From Piscinibacter defluvii (lineage in GTDB: Bacteria > Pseudomonadota > Gammaproteobacteria > Burkholderiales > Burkholderiaceae_C): a DNA stretch of 64,000 nucleotides. The notes under the pieces are model-generated. The model ran no database searches. It worked only from the letters and a program-made list of their open reading frames with translations, and was not told the DNA's origin. Below are positions 11,403 through 19,945 of this stretch, piece after piece. The position numbers and the translations under genes were made by a program. The number at the start of each line of letters is the position of its first letter. The first letter of the stretch is position 1. The DNA lies in assembly GCF_004011805.1 (NCBI RefSeq), contig NZ_RCHJ01000004.1, forward strand, positions 62,001 through 126,000, written 5' to 3'.

Positions 11403-11485
11403 GGGGTCGCGCAATCGGGCTGCACCGGCCTATCGGCCCGGGGCTGCCGCGCTTGAGCGAGCCGGGCGGCGCACCGTGCGCTTGG

Positions 11486-13804
11486 TCACGCGTCGCGCAG
11501 GAACCCGATGCCGCGACGCTGCCGCACCTCGGGCTTGACGCGATGCTCGGCCTCGAGCTGGGCGAGGAACTCGTCCGGCCCGAACCGCTCGCCCAGCACG
11601 TCGACCTGGCGCCGCACCGCGGCGAAGTCGCCCGGCGCGAGCTGGTCCAGCGCCAGCAGCCGGGCGCGCTGCTCGGCGCTCAGCGCCGAGGCGTCGCCGT
11701 CCAGCGCCTCGGCGACGAACATGCGCTCGCGCTGCGCCGGCTCGAGCGGTTTGAACGCGATCTTGAACGTGAAGCGGCGCAGCGCCGCCTCGTCCAGCTC
11801 GTGGAACAGGTTGGTGGTGCAGATGAACACGCCGGCGAAGCGCTCCATGCCCTGCAGCATCTCGTTGACCTCGCTGACCTCGTAGTGGCGCTCGGCCATG
11901 CGGCGGCTGCGCAGGAAGCTGTCGGCCTCGTCGAGCAGCAGTACCGCCTGCTCGGCCTCGGCGGCCTCGAACATGCGCGCCATGTTCTGCTCGGTCTCGC
12001 CGACGAACTTGCTGGCGATGTCGCTCGCCTGGCGGATCATCAGCGGCCGTTGCAGCTCGGCGGCGATGTGCTCGGCCAGCGCCGTCTTGCCGGTGCCCGG
12101 CGGGCCGTGGAAGCACAGCGTGCCGAAGCCCTTGCGGCGCAGCGCCTCGACGATGCGCGGCAGCGGGAAGCGCGACTCGGTGTTGACCAGCGACAGGTCG
12201 TACTGCGTCACCACGCGGCGCGCGCCGCGCTCCTCGCGGGCCTGGCCGAGCGCCTTGTCGGCATTGCCGAGCTGGCGCTCGATCAGCGCCTCGGCGCCGA
12301 GCGCGCCGCCGGCGGCCAGGCGCGCGAACTTGACCGCGGTGCGCACCTGCGCCGGCGTCAGCCCGCGGCGCTCGGCGAGCCGCGCGGCGAAGCGCTCGCC
12401 GACCTGCACGCCGCCCAGCGCGCGCCGCACCAGCGCCTCGCGCGCGCCCGGCGGCGGGCTCTTCAGCTCGAGGTGGTACTGGAAGCGGCGCCGGAACGCC
12501 AGGTCGATCTGCTCGATGCGGTTGGTGACCCAGATCACCGGCACCGGATTGGTCTCGAGGATCTGGTTCACCCAGGCCTTGCCGGACACGCTGCCCGAGG
12601 GCTGGCCCTCGCCGAGGTCGAGCCGCGCCATCAGCTGCGCGGTGTCGGTGGAGATCGGCGGGAAGACGTCCTCCACCTCGTCGAACAGCAGTGCGACGTC
12701 GGCGCTGCCCTTCAGGAACACCTGGCTGATCTGCAGCGAGCGGTAGCGGTCGCGGCCGGACAGCGAGTTGCCGTCGCGGTCGGCGTACTCCACCTCGTAG
12801 AGCTGCAGGCCGCCGGCGCGTGCGGCCACCTTGGCCAGCTCGGTCTTGCCGGTGCCCGGCGGCCCGTAGAGCAGGATGTTGACGCCCGGCTCGCGGCACG
12901 CCACCGCGTTGCGCAGCAGCGCGCTCATCATGCGCAGGTCGTCGGCGATGTAGTCGAAGTCGCCCTCGACCAGCTCGCTCGGCGCGGCCGGGCGGGTGAA
13001 CACCGCCATCAGGTCCGAGGGGCCGCGGTACTCCCGCATCAGCACCGGCGGCAGCTGCTCGCTGACCTTCATCAGGTCGGCCAGGTCGGTGATGTTGTGC
13101 TCGGAGATCAGGTTCTCGACCATGCCGGTGCGCTCGAGCCGCGAGCCGGCGCGCAGCGCCTCGGCCACCTCGGCCTCGTCGACGCCGGCCACGCGGGCGA
13201 TCGCCGCGTAGGCCTCCTGCGCGTTGCTGACCTTGAACTCGACCAGCAGGCCGCGCAGGTCACGCTGGTAGCGCGCCAGCGTGCCGTACAGCAGCAGCGC
13301 GCGCTCGGCCGGGTTGAGCTGCAGCAGCCCGGCCAGCGCGTCGATGTTCTTCTCGACCAGCGTGGATTCCTTCTTCAGGCTGCGCTCCAGCCAGTCGGCG
13401 GTGGCGCCGAGCACGGCCAGCAGGTCCTTCGGCGCGTCCTTGACGTACTCGTCGAGGTAGAAGAACAGCGAACCTTCCTCGTACGGCCCGCGCCAGGGGC
13501 CGTGGCGGGCCATGAAGGCCGTGTCGTCGAGCGCCTCGTGGCCGCGCCAGTGCTCGTTGCCGCGGCAGCGGTTGGCCAGGAAGGCACGCAGCCGCGCCAG
13601 CACGGTGGCCGGCCAGACCAGGTGCTTGCCGGTCAGCGCGAGCAGGCTGTTCCAGTCGCGCCGGGGGTTGAAGCGCGCGACGTTGCGCATCGTCAGCGCC
13701 AGCACGAAGTGCGAGCACATGCGGTCGAGCACCGGCGCCTCCAGCAGGCCGGGCGACAGAACGGGCCGGCTCTCGCCGGCCGGGCGGCTGCGCGTCTTCC
13801 CCAT
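11486..13804 (-). CDS. tandem AAA-family ATPase
   Basis: This 772-residue protein starts MGKTRSRPAGESRPVLSPGL. The N-terminal helical region (about 1-290) has no domain I recognise. Two AAA modules follow. Module 1 has LLYGPPGTGKTELAKVAARA and LLFDEVEDVFPP. Module 2 has FHGPPGTGKTALAEHIAAEL, VLLLDEADSFL and arginine-finger-like RRFTFKIAF. Both Walker A and B motifs are intact, so both rings could hydrolyse ATP. The arrangement recalls CDC48-like remodelling ATPases, but the N-domain differs. The substrate is unknown and no operon partner is evident. A GGGGGTG ribosome binding site lies about 8 bases before the chosen ATG. Confidence 0.85.
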   Translation of the reverse strand: MGKTRSRPAGESRPVLSPGLLEAPVLDRMCSHFVLALTMRNVARFNPRRDWNSLLALTGKHLVWPATVLARLRAFLANRCRGNEHWRGHEALDDTAFMARHGPWRGPYEEGSLFFYLDEYVKDAPKDLLAVLGATADWLERSLKKESTLVEKNIDALAGLLQLNPAERALLLYGTLARYQRDLRGLLVEFKVSNAQEAYAAIARVAGVDEAEVAEALRAGSRLERTGMVENLISEHNITDLADLMKVSEQLPPVLMREYRGPSDLMAVFTRPAAPSELVEGDFDYIADDLRMMSALLRNAVACREPGVNILLYGPPGTGKTELAKVAARAGGLQLYEVEYADRDGNSLSGRDRYRSLQISQVFLKGSADVALLFDEVEDVFPPISTDTAQLMARLDLGEGQPSGSVSGKAWVNQILETNPVPVIWVTNRIEQIDLAFRRRFQYHLELKSPPPGAREALVRRALGGVQVGERFAARLAERRGLTPAQVRTAVKFARLAAGGALGAEALIERQLGNADKALGQAREERGARRVVTQYDLSLVNTESRFPLPRIVEALRRKGFGTLCFHGPPGTGKTALAEHIAAELQRPLMIRQASDIASKFVGETEQNMARMFEAAEAEQAVLLLDEADSFLRSRRMAERHYEVSEVNEMLQGMERFAGVFICTTNLFHELDEAALRRFTFKIAFKPLEPAQRERMFVAEALDGDASALSAEQRARLLALDQLAPGDFAAVRRQVDVLGERFGPDEFLAQLEAEHRVKPEVRQRRGIGFLRDA

Positions 13805-13864
13805 CGCTTGGGCACCCCCATCGGGTCGGGGGCATCTTGGCCCAGCGCGCCGCACCGGACAAGC

Positions 13865-13881
13865 CCCCGCGGACGGCGGGG
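13865..13881 (-). terminator. hairpin downstream of the DUF3567 gene
   Basis: CCCCGC and GCGGGG form a perfect 6-base-pair stem with a 5-base loop, about 40 bases after the DUF3567 stop on the minus strand. No T-run follows (GCTTGTCC), so it is a possible rather than a classical terminator. Confidence 0.35.
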
Positions 13882-13920
13882 ACTGGGCGCGTTTTCCCTC
13901 AGCCGCGCATCACGGCGGGG

Positions 13921-14181
13921 TCAATGCAGGACGAGCGGTTGCGCCATCACCCCGGCGAAGCCGGCGATCAGCGCGTCCATCTCTTCCTCGCTCGGGTCGC
14001 GCTCGACCAGCGCCTGCACCTCGTTCTTGAAGCGCTCGGCCAGCGCGCCCTGGATGAAGATCTCCTTGCGCGCGAACTTGTCGACGATCTCGTAGCCGCC
14101 GCGCGAGAGCGCCGGCGCGACCGCCTCCTCGATGTCGATCCGGACCACCGCGAAACTGTCGGAGTTGTAGAGCATCTGCAT
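13921..14181 (-). CDS. DUF3567 family protein (BTH_I0359 type)
   Basis: This 86-residue protein reads MQMLYNSDSFAVVRIDIEEA, then RGGYEIVDKFARKEIFIQGALAE, and ends AQPLVLH. This matches the compact DUF3567 family, which I know only from Betaproteobacteria. It is small, soluble and acidic, without signal peptide or membrane helix. The function is not known. The strong conservation of both ends (MQMLY and QPLVLH) identifies it and fixes the start. It is a useful taxonomic marker for Burkholderiales. Confidence 0.9.
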   Translation of the reverse strand: MQMLYNSDSFAVVRIDIEEAVAPALSRGGYEIVDKFARKEIFIQGALAERFKNEVQALVERDPSEEEMDALIAGFAGVMAQPLVLH

Positions 14182-14253
14182 CGTGTACCTCGCTGATCCC
14201 CACCTGCGGCCGCCCTTGCAGGATTCAAGCCGGGTCGTCCCGCAGACGCGGCC

Positions 14254-15411
14254 TCAGCGCAGGCGCAGCTCGAACATCTCCTCGTCGCCGCTTTGCTGGG
14301 TCGCCCGCAGCGGAAGGTAGTGCCGCTGCGGGTCGAGCCAGACCTCGACGCGGGTGTCGTAGGGTCCGCGCGGCTCGCGCCGCAGGTGCAGCGCGGGCAC
14401 CGCGCCGGCGCGGGTGGGCACCGGCTCCATGCCCAGCACCTCGACGCTCCAGGCGGCGCCGTCGCCGCGCGCGCCCACCACCTGCAGCACGATGCGCTGC
14501 CCGGCGGCGCGCCGCGCCGGGTCGGCGGCGACGATGCCCGGCAGCTGCACCATCCAGCTCAGCCGGTCCTGCACACCCGGGTACAGCGGCAACTCGTGGG
14601 TCGGGCCGGAGAAGCTGATGCGGCCGACGTCGCGGCGGAAGTTGGCCGCCTGCATCGCTCGCCGCGCCCGCTGGTCGGTGAATCGCTCGGGCGCCAGGCC
14701 GCGGGCATCGAGCCGGCCCCGGCTGGCCTGCGTCAGGACGCGCAGGCCGAGCACGGTGCCGTCGAGCTGCAGCTCGTAGCGTGCGCCGTCGGGGCGCCAG
14801 GCGAGCGTGCCGGTGCCGGTCAGCATGCCGCGGCGCAACTCGTACTCCAGCGTCAGCGGCGGCGGCAGCACGACCTTGTAGAGCGGCGGCGGCTCGCCGC
14901 CCGGCGGCTGGGCCGGGGCGGCGGAGGCCGCGGCCAGGGCCATCGGCGCCATCGGTAGCGGCCCGCTCGCCGCCGTTGCCTCGGCCGGGGCCGCGGCGGG
15001 CAAGTCGTGTTCGGCCCCCGCGTCGGTCTCCGGGGCGGCCTCGGCCACGGGCTGCGTCACCGCCGGCTCCGGCGCCGCGGCCACCGGCCCGGCGGCCTCG
15101 GGCGCTTCGGCGGACGCGGGCTCCGGTGCGGCCGGCAGGCGGCGCGCCGGCACGGGCGCCCCCGGCTCCGGCCGCTGGGGGGCCGGCGCCGCGACGGGGG
15201 CCGGAGCCGGTGTCGTCGGGGCAGGATCGGGCGCGGGCGGCGCCGGCCAGCTCACGCTGCGCACCTGCACCGGGGCGGGCCCGGGCGGCGCAGGAGGCCC
15301 GGCAGTCCCGAGCGGCACGCCGCCGAGCAGGAGCGCGTGCAGCAGCAGCGCCAGCAGCACGGCCACGCCCAGGCCCGCCGGGCGCAGCGCCTCAGGCCGC
15401 GCCGGTGCCAT
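14254..15411 (-). CDS. DUF3108 domain protein with N-terminal membrane anchor and Pro/Ala-rich linker
   Basis: This 385-residue protein begins MAPARPEALRPAGLGVAVLL. One transmembrane helix spans residues about 12-35, giving a TonB-like topology. A long Pro/Ala/Glu linker runs to about residue 180. The DUF3108 domain follows (PPPLTLEYELRRGMLTGTG, FRRDVGRISFSGPTHELPLY, RVEVWLDPQRHYLPLRATQ). DUF3108 proteins are periplasmic and of uncertain function. The ATG at 15411 has a GGAGGGG ribosome binding site six bases upstream; an upstream TTG at 15438 is less likely. Confidence 0.85.
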   Translation of the reverse strand: MAPARPEALRPAGLGVAVLLALLLHALLLGGVPLGTAGPPAPPGPAPVQVRSVSWPAPPAPDPAPTTPAPAPVAAPAPQRPEPGAPVPARRLPAAPEPASAEAPEAAGPVAAAPEPAVTQPVAEAAPETDAGAEHDLPAAAPAEATAASGPLPMAPMALAAASAAPAQPPGGEPPPLYKVVLPPPLTLEYELRRGMLTGTGTLAWRPDGARYELQLDGTVLGLRVLTQASRGRLDARGLAPERFTDQRARRAMQAANFRRDVGRISFSGPTHELPLYPGVQDRLSWMVQLPGIVAADPARRAAGQRIVLQVVGARGDGAAWSVEVLGMEPVPTRAGAVPALHLRREPRGPYDTRVEVWLDPQRHYLPLRATQQSGDEEMFELRLR

Positions 15412-15475
15412 CGGCCCCTCCGCTTCCTGCCCCGACAATGGCGCTCCTCGTCATCCGCAGATCCTGCTTCCCCGC

Positions 15476-16465
15476 ATGAAACTCGCCAGCTACCACGACG
15501 GCTCGCGCGACGGCCAGCTCGTCGTCGTCTCGCGCGACCTTTCCACCGCCCACTATGCCAGCGGCATCGCCGGCCGGCTGCAGCAGGTGCTGGACGACTG
15601 GAACTTCCTGTCGCCGCAGCTCGAGGACCTGTACCAGACGCTGAACCACGGCAAGGCGCGCCATGCCTTCCCGTTCGAGCCGAAACGCTGCCTGGCGCCG
15701 CTGCCGCGCGCCTACCAGTGGGCCGACGGCTCGGCCTACCTGAACCACGTGGAGCTGGTGCGCAAGGCGCGCGGCGCCGAGATGCCCGAGAGCTTCCGCA
15801 CCGACCCGCTGATGTACCAGGGCGGCAGCGACGACCTGCTCGGCCCTTGCGCCGACATCCTCTGCGTCGACCCGGCCTGGGGCGTGGACTTCGAGGCCGA
15901 ACTCGCCGTGGTCACCGGCGACCTGCCGCTCGGCAGCACGCCCGAGGCGGCGCTCGAAGGTGTGCGCCTGCTGATGCTGGTCAACGACGTCTCGCTGCGC
16001 CATCTGATCCCCGCGGAGCTGGCCAAGGGCTTCGGCTTCCTGCAGAGCAAGCCGGCCACCGCCTTCGGCCCGGTGGCGGTGACCCCCGACGAACTCGGCA
16101 ACGCCTGGCAGGGCGGGCGCGTGCACCTGAACCTCGAGACCCTGTGGAACGGCCGGCGCGTCGGCCTGGTCGACGCCGGGCCGGAGATGCACTTCCACTT
16201 CGGCGAGCTGATCGCGCACCTCGCGAAGACGCGCCGGGTGCGCGCCGGCAGCATCGTCGGCGGCGGCACGGTCAGCAACCGCGATGCGACACGGGGCTAC
16301 GCCTGCATCGCCGAGAAGCGCGCGCTCGAGACCATCGAGCATGGCGAGCCGCGCACCGGCTTCCTGCAGCCCGGCGACACGGTGCGCATCGAGGTCCGGG
16401 GCGGCGACGGGCAGAGCGTGTTCGGCGCGATCGAGCAGACCGTCGTCGTGCCTCAGGCGGCGTAG
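15476..16465 (+). CDS. fumarylacetoacetate hydrolase family protein
   Basis: This 329-residue protein begins MKLASYHDGSRDGQLVVVSR. The N-terminal cap leads into the FAH fold, with metal-binding acidic residues in VDFEAELAVVTGDLP, then VNDVSLRHLIPAELAKGFGF and RVRAGSIVGGGTVSNRD. Family members cleave C-C bonds of acylpyruvates (fumarylacetoacetate in tyrosine breakdown, or homoprotocatechuate intermediates) using Mg2+ or Mn2+. No maleylacetoacetate isomerase or homogentisate dioxygenase gene is nearby, so the substrate stays open. Its last 13 bases overlap the end of the convergent VOC gene. Confidence 0.92.
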   Translation: MKLASYHDGSRDGQLVVVSRDLSTAHYASGIAGRLQQVLDDWNFLSPQLEDLYQTLNHGKARHAFPFEPKRCLAPLPRAYQWADGSAYLNHVELVRKARGAEMPESFRTDPLMYQGGSDDLLGPCADILCVDPAWGVDFEAELAVVTGDLPLGSTPEAALEGVRLLMLVNDVSLRHLIPAELAKGFGFLQSKPATAFGPVAVTPDELGNAWQGGRVHLNLETLWNGRRVGLVDAGPEMHFHFGELIAHLAKTRRVRAGSIVGGGTVSNRDATRGYACIAEKRALETIEHGEPRTGFLQPGDTVRIEVRGGDGQSVFGAIEQTVVVPQAA

Positions 16466-16866
16466 ACCGTCCCCAGCGAGCGGAAGCCCTTGACCTCGAT
16501 CGGGTTGCCGGAAGGGTCGCGGAAGAACATGGTCCATTGCTCGCCCGGCTGGCCGGCAAAGCGCTGCTGCGGCTCGAGCACGAAGCGTGTGCCGGCGGCG
16601 CGCAGCCGCTCGGCCAGCGCCTGCCAGTCCGGCAGCTCGAGCACCAGGCCCAGGTGCGGCATCGGCACCCGGTGCTCGCCCACCAGGCCGGTGTCGGTGG
16701 TGGGGAACGGCGTGCCGAGGTGCAGCGAGAGCTGGTGGCCGAAGAAGTCGAAGTCCACCCAGGTCGCCGTGCTGCGCCCCTCGCGGCAGCCGAGCACGCC
16801 GCCGTAGAAGGCGCGTGCCGCGTCCAGGTCGTGCACGTGGTAGGCGAGGTGGAACAGGCTCTTCAT
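16453..16866 (-). CDS. VOC/glyoxalase-family protein
   Basis: This 137-residue protein begins MKSLFHLAYHVHDLDAARAF and has the two beta-alpha-beta-beta-beta halves of a VOC fold: YGGVLGCREGRS in the first and FFRDPSGNPIEVKGFRSL in the second. A metal-binding His near the start (HLAYHV) and the Glu of IEVKGF are in place. It is probably a small metal-dependent dioxygenase-like or isomerase-like enzyme; the substrate is unknown. It overlaps the FAH-family gene tail to tail by 13 bases. Confidence 0.9.
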   Translation of the reverse strand: MKSLFHLAYHVHDLDAARAFYGGVLGCREGRSTATWVDFDFFGHQLSLHLGTPFPTTDTGLVGEHRVPMPHLGLVLELPDWQALAERLRAAGTRFVLEPQQRFAGQPGEQWTMFFRDPSGNPIEVKGFRSLGTVYAA

Positions 16867-16911
16867 GGTCGCTGCCGGGCGGGGTCGGTCGTTCCATGGC
16901 ATCGTAAGCGC

Positions 16912-17406
16912 ATGTCCGCCGAATTGCCGCGCACGCTCAAGGTCGTCACCGTCTGGCTGCTGGTCGGCCTGGGGCTCTTCCTGGGCGTGCAGTGGTGGCT
17001 GCACCAGGCGGCGCAGACCCGCTTCACCGCGGGCACCGACGTGATCGAGATCCGGCGCGGCCCGGACGGCCACTACCACTGGCCCGGTCGCATCAACGAC
17101 CTGGACGTCGAGTTCCTGGTCGACACCGGCGCCACCGGCACGGCGATCCCCACCCGGCTGGCGCGCGAGCTGGGCCTCGAGAGCCTCGGGCAGGTCAGCT
17201 CCAGCACTGCCGGCGGCGTGGTCACCGGCGACATCGTGCGCGCCGACATCGCGCTGCGCGGCGGCGTGACGGCGCAGCGCCTGCGCGTGATTGCGCTGCC
17301 GGGCCTGGACGATCGTCCCTTGCTCGGCATGGACGTGCTCGGGCGCCTGCACTGGCAGCAGCGCGACGGCGTGCTGCGCATCGAGCTGGGCAAGCTGCGC
17401 CACTGA
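16912..17406 (+). CDS. retropepsin-like aspartic protease, TIGR02281 family
   Basis: This 164-residue protein has an N-terminal transmembrane helix (residues about 11-30, TVWLLVGLGLFLGVQWWL) followed by a periplasmic retropepsin-like domain. The catalytic motif FLVDTGATGTAI and the C-terminal LLGMDVLGRL are intact. A single DTG motif implies it works as a homodimer. Such clan AA proteases are common in Proteobacteria, with unknown substrates. The next gene (TraB/GumN-TPR) starts 12 bases downstream on the same strand, so the two may be co-transcribed. Confidence 0.9.
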   Translation: MSAELPRTLKVVTVWLLVGLGLFLGVQWWLHQAAQTRFTAGTDVIEIRRGPDGHYHWPGRINDLDVEFLVDTGATGTAIPTRLARELGLESLGQVSSSTAGGVVTGDIVRADIALRGGVTAQRLRVIALPGLDDRPLLGMDVLGRLHWQQRDGVLRIELGKLRH

Positions 17407-17418
17407 GGGCCGACGACG

Positions 17419-19218
17419 ATGACGCTGCTGCGCCGCTGCCTGCTCGTGCTGCTCGCCGGGCTGCCCGGCATCCTGCGCGCCCAGGCCCCCGACTGCCCGC
17501 CGCCGGTGGCCCCGCCCAGCCTCGAGATGGCCGCCGAAGGCCTGCGCCAGGCGCGCGACCGCGGCTTCCTGTGGCGCATCGAGAAGGACGGGCATGTCTC
17601 GCACCTCTACGGCACGCTGCACGTGGCGCGGCGCGACTGGATGTTCCCCGGTCCGCGCGTGCGCGAGGCGCTCGGCGCCAGCGACACGCTGGCGCTCGAG
17701 CTCGACCTGCTCGACCCGCAGACCGCGCAGCACATGGCCGAAGGCATGGAGGGCGGCGGCGGCGCGCCGCTGCCGGCCGCGCTGCAGCGCCGCCTCGAGC
17801 GCCGCGCGCAGGACGAGTGCGCCGACCCGGCGCTGTTCGGCCGCCTCGGGCCGGAGATGAAGATCGCCGCGCTGACCATGCTGGCCGCGCGCCGCCAGGG
17901 GCTGGAGGCGATCTACGGCGTCGACCTGTTCCTGGCCGGATGGGCGCGCAGCCAGGGCCAGCGCGTGGTCGGGCTGGAGACGCCGCGCGAGCAGCTGCAG
18001 GCGATCGGCGGCGGCCCGCCGGGCGACCTGGTCGCGCTGCTGGACAGCGGCCTGCGCGAACTCGACTCGGGCCGTTCGCAGGCGATGCTCGCGCGCCTGG
18101 CCCAGCTGTGGGCCGACGGCGACCTGGCCACGCTCAGCGCCTACCCCGAGTGGTGCCAGTGCCTGGGCACGCCGGCCGAGGTGGCCGCGATGCGCCGCCT
18201 GCTCGACGAGCGCAACCCGGTGCTGGCGCAGCGCGTCGACGCGCTGCATGCGGGCGGCGCGCGGGTGTTCGCCGCGGTCGGCAGCCTGCACATGATCGGC
18301 GTGCACGGCCTGCCCGCGCTGATGGCGCAGCGCGGCTACCGGGTCGAGCGCGTCGTGTTCGAGCCCGCCGCGCTGGACCTGCGCGCGTTGTGGGACTTCG
18401 CCGACCCGGCGCGCTCGGAGGAGCGTTTCCGCGCCGCGCTGCAGCGTGCCGGCGGCGACGCGGCGCTGGTGCTGCAGACCCAGATCGCGCGCACGTTCGG
18501 CCTGCGGCGGCGCTTCGACGAGGGCCATGCGCTGCTCGACGGCCTGGCCGGCGCGCTGCCCGGCGCCGGCGCCGAGCCGCGCGTGCGCGCGCTGCTCGAG
18601 CGCGGCCGCCTGTGGCGCTCGGCCGGTGCGCCGGAACGTGCCCGGCCGCTGTTCGAGCACGCCCTCGCGCAGGCCGACGGGGCCCGCCTGCCGGAGCTCG
18701 CGATCGACGCGATGCACATGGTCGCGCTGGTCGAGCCCGACCCGGCGCTGCAGATCGAGGGGGGCCGGCGCGCGCTGGAGCGCGCCCGCGGCAGCACCGA
18801 CCCGCGTGCGCGGCGCTGGGAGGCCTCGCTGGCGCACAACCTCGGCATGGCGTTGATGGACGCCGGCCGGCCGGGCGAGGCGCTGGAGAGCTTCCGCCAG
18901 GCGCTGGCGGCGCGCGAGCGCGCGGGCGAGCGCCCCGAGATCCGCGTGGCGCGCTGGGCGGTGGCCTGGGCGCTGCGCCGGCTCGGCCGGCATGCCGAGG
19001 CGCTCGAGATCCTGCAGCCGCTGGCGCGCGAGCTGGCGGCCGACGGCGCGCACGACGGCTGGGTCTGCGAGGAGCTGGGCGAGAACCTGCTCGCCCTCGG
19101 CCGCCCGGCCGAGGCGCGGCCCTGGTTCGCGCAGGCGCACGCGCTGCTGTCCGGGCAGCCGCCGCCGCAGCGGCCGGACGACACGCGGCTGGCGCGGCTG
19201 CTCGAACTGTCGCGCTGA
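17419..19218 (+). CDS. TraB/GumN family protein fused to a TPR-like C-terminal region
   Basis: This 599-residue exported protein has a signal peptide (MTLLRRCLLVLLAGLPGILRAQA). The TraB/GumN domain fills residues about 45-310. Its paired GxLH motifs are present: LYGTLHVARRDW near residue 60 and AVGSLHMIGVHGL near residue 290. These mark the metal-dependent TIKI-like protease fold. The C-terminal 280 residues are alanine-rich helical repeats (LAHNLGMALMDAGRPGEALE, VAWALRRLGRHAEALEILQP) typical of tetratricopeptide repeats. The fusion suggests a periplasmic enzyme with a protein-binding arm. Confidence 0.88.
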   Translation: MTLLRRCLLVLLAGLPGILRAQAPDCPPPVAPPSLEMAAEGLRQARDRGFLWRIEKDGHVSHLYGTLHVARRDWMFPGPRVREALGASDTLALELDLLDPQTAQHMAEGMEGGGGAPLPAALQRRLERRAQDECADPALFGRLGPEMKIAALTMLAARRQGLEAIYGVDLFLAGWARSQGQRVVGLETPREQLQAIGGGPPGDLVALLDSGLRELDSGRSQAMLARLAQLWADGDLATLSAYPEWCQCLGTPAEVAAMRRLLDERNPVLAQRVDALHAGGARVFAAVGSLHMIGVHGLPALMAQRGYRVERVVFEPAALDLRALWDFADPARSEERFRAALQRAGGDAALVLQTQIARTFGLRRRFDEGHALLDGLAGALPGAGAEPRVRALLERGRLWRSAGAPERARPLFEHALAQADGARLPELAIDAMHMVALVEPDPALQIEGGRRALERARGSTDPRARRWEASLAHNLGMALMDAGRPGEALESFRQALAARERAGERPEIRVARWAVAWALRRLGRHAEALEILQPLARELAADGAHDGWVCEELGENLLALGRPAEARPWFAQAHALLSGQPPPQRPDDTRLARLLELSR

Positions 19219-19275
19219 GGCGCGCCCGGGCGCACAATGCCTGCGCACCCCAGAACCACACCCAGAGGAGACACC

Positions 19276-19935
19276 ATGGCCGACGCCGCCAACTTCACCA
19301 AGCTCGTCCCCGGCTTCGACTTCCTGCAGGGCCTGGTCAAGAACGCCGGGGCCGCGCTGCCCAACATCGGCCAGTGGGTCGCGCCGACGCTCAACCCCGA
19401 GGAGCTGGAAAAGCGCATCGAGGAGCTGCGCACGGTGCAGTTCTGGCTCGAGCAGAACGCCCGCATGCTCGGCGCCACCATCCAGGCGCTCGAGGTGCAG
19501 CGCATGACGCTGTCGACGCTGAAGACGATGAACGTGCAGATGGAGGACCTGCGCGAATCGCTGCAGATCCGCATGCCCGCGCCGGCCGAGACGGCGCCCA
19601 GGTCGGCCGAGCCGGCGCCGGCGCCGGCGACGACGGCCAGGCGCAAGCCGGCACCGGCGCGCAAGACGGCCGCCGCCAAGGCGGAGCCGCCGGGCGTGGT
19701 CGACCCGATGCAGTGGTGGGGCGCGCTGACCAAGCAGTTCACCCAGCTCGCCACCAGCGCGATGAAGGACAGCGCTAGCGACGCCGCCAAGAACCTGGCT
19801 GGCGCGATGGTCAAGCAGAGCGTCGACGCCGCCGGCCAGACGCTCAAGAAGGCCGCCGGCATGCCGGCCGCCGTGGCGCGCAAGGCGGCCGGCAAGGCCG
19901 CTTCGCGCAAGCGCGCCACGGCCGCGGGGAGCTGA
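19276..19935 (+). CDS. phaM: PhaM-type polyhydroxyalkanoate granule regulator
   Basis: This 219-residue protein has the conserved PhaM N-terminal half: FTKLVPGFDFLQGLVKNAG, NIGQWVAPTLNPEELEKRI and VQFWLEQNARMLGATIQALE. An Ala/Pro/Lys-rich segment follows (residues about 110-140), and the tail is very basic (AARKAAGKAASRKRATAAG) and resembles histone H1. In Cupriavidus, PhaM activates PHA synthase PhaC1 and tethers granules to the nucleoid through such a tail. AGAGGAGAC precedes the ATG. No other pha gene is in the window. Confidence 0.9.
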   Translation: MADAANFTKLVPGFDFLQGLVKNAGAALPNIGQWVAPTLNPEELEKRIEELRTVQFWLEQNARMLGATIQALEVQRMTLSTLKTMNVQMEDLRESLQIRMPAPAETAPRSAEPAPAPATTARRKPAPARKTAAAKAEPPGVVDPMQWWGALTKQFTQLATSAMKDSASDAAKNLAGAMVKQSVDAAGQTLKKAAGMPAAVARKAAGKAASRKRATAAGS

Positions 19936-19945
19936 AGGGCGCGCG

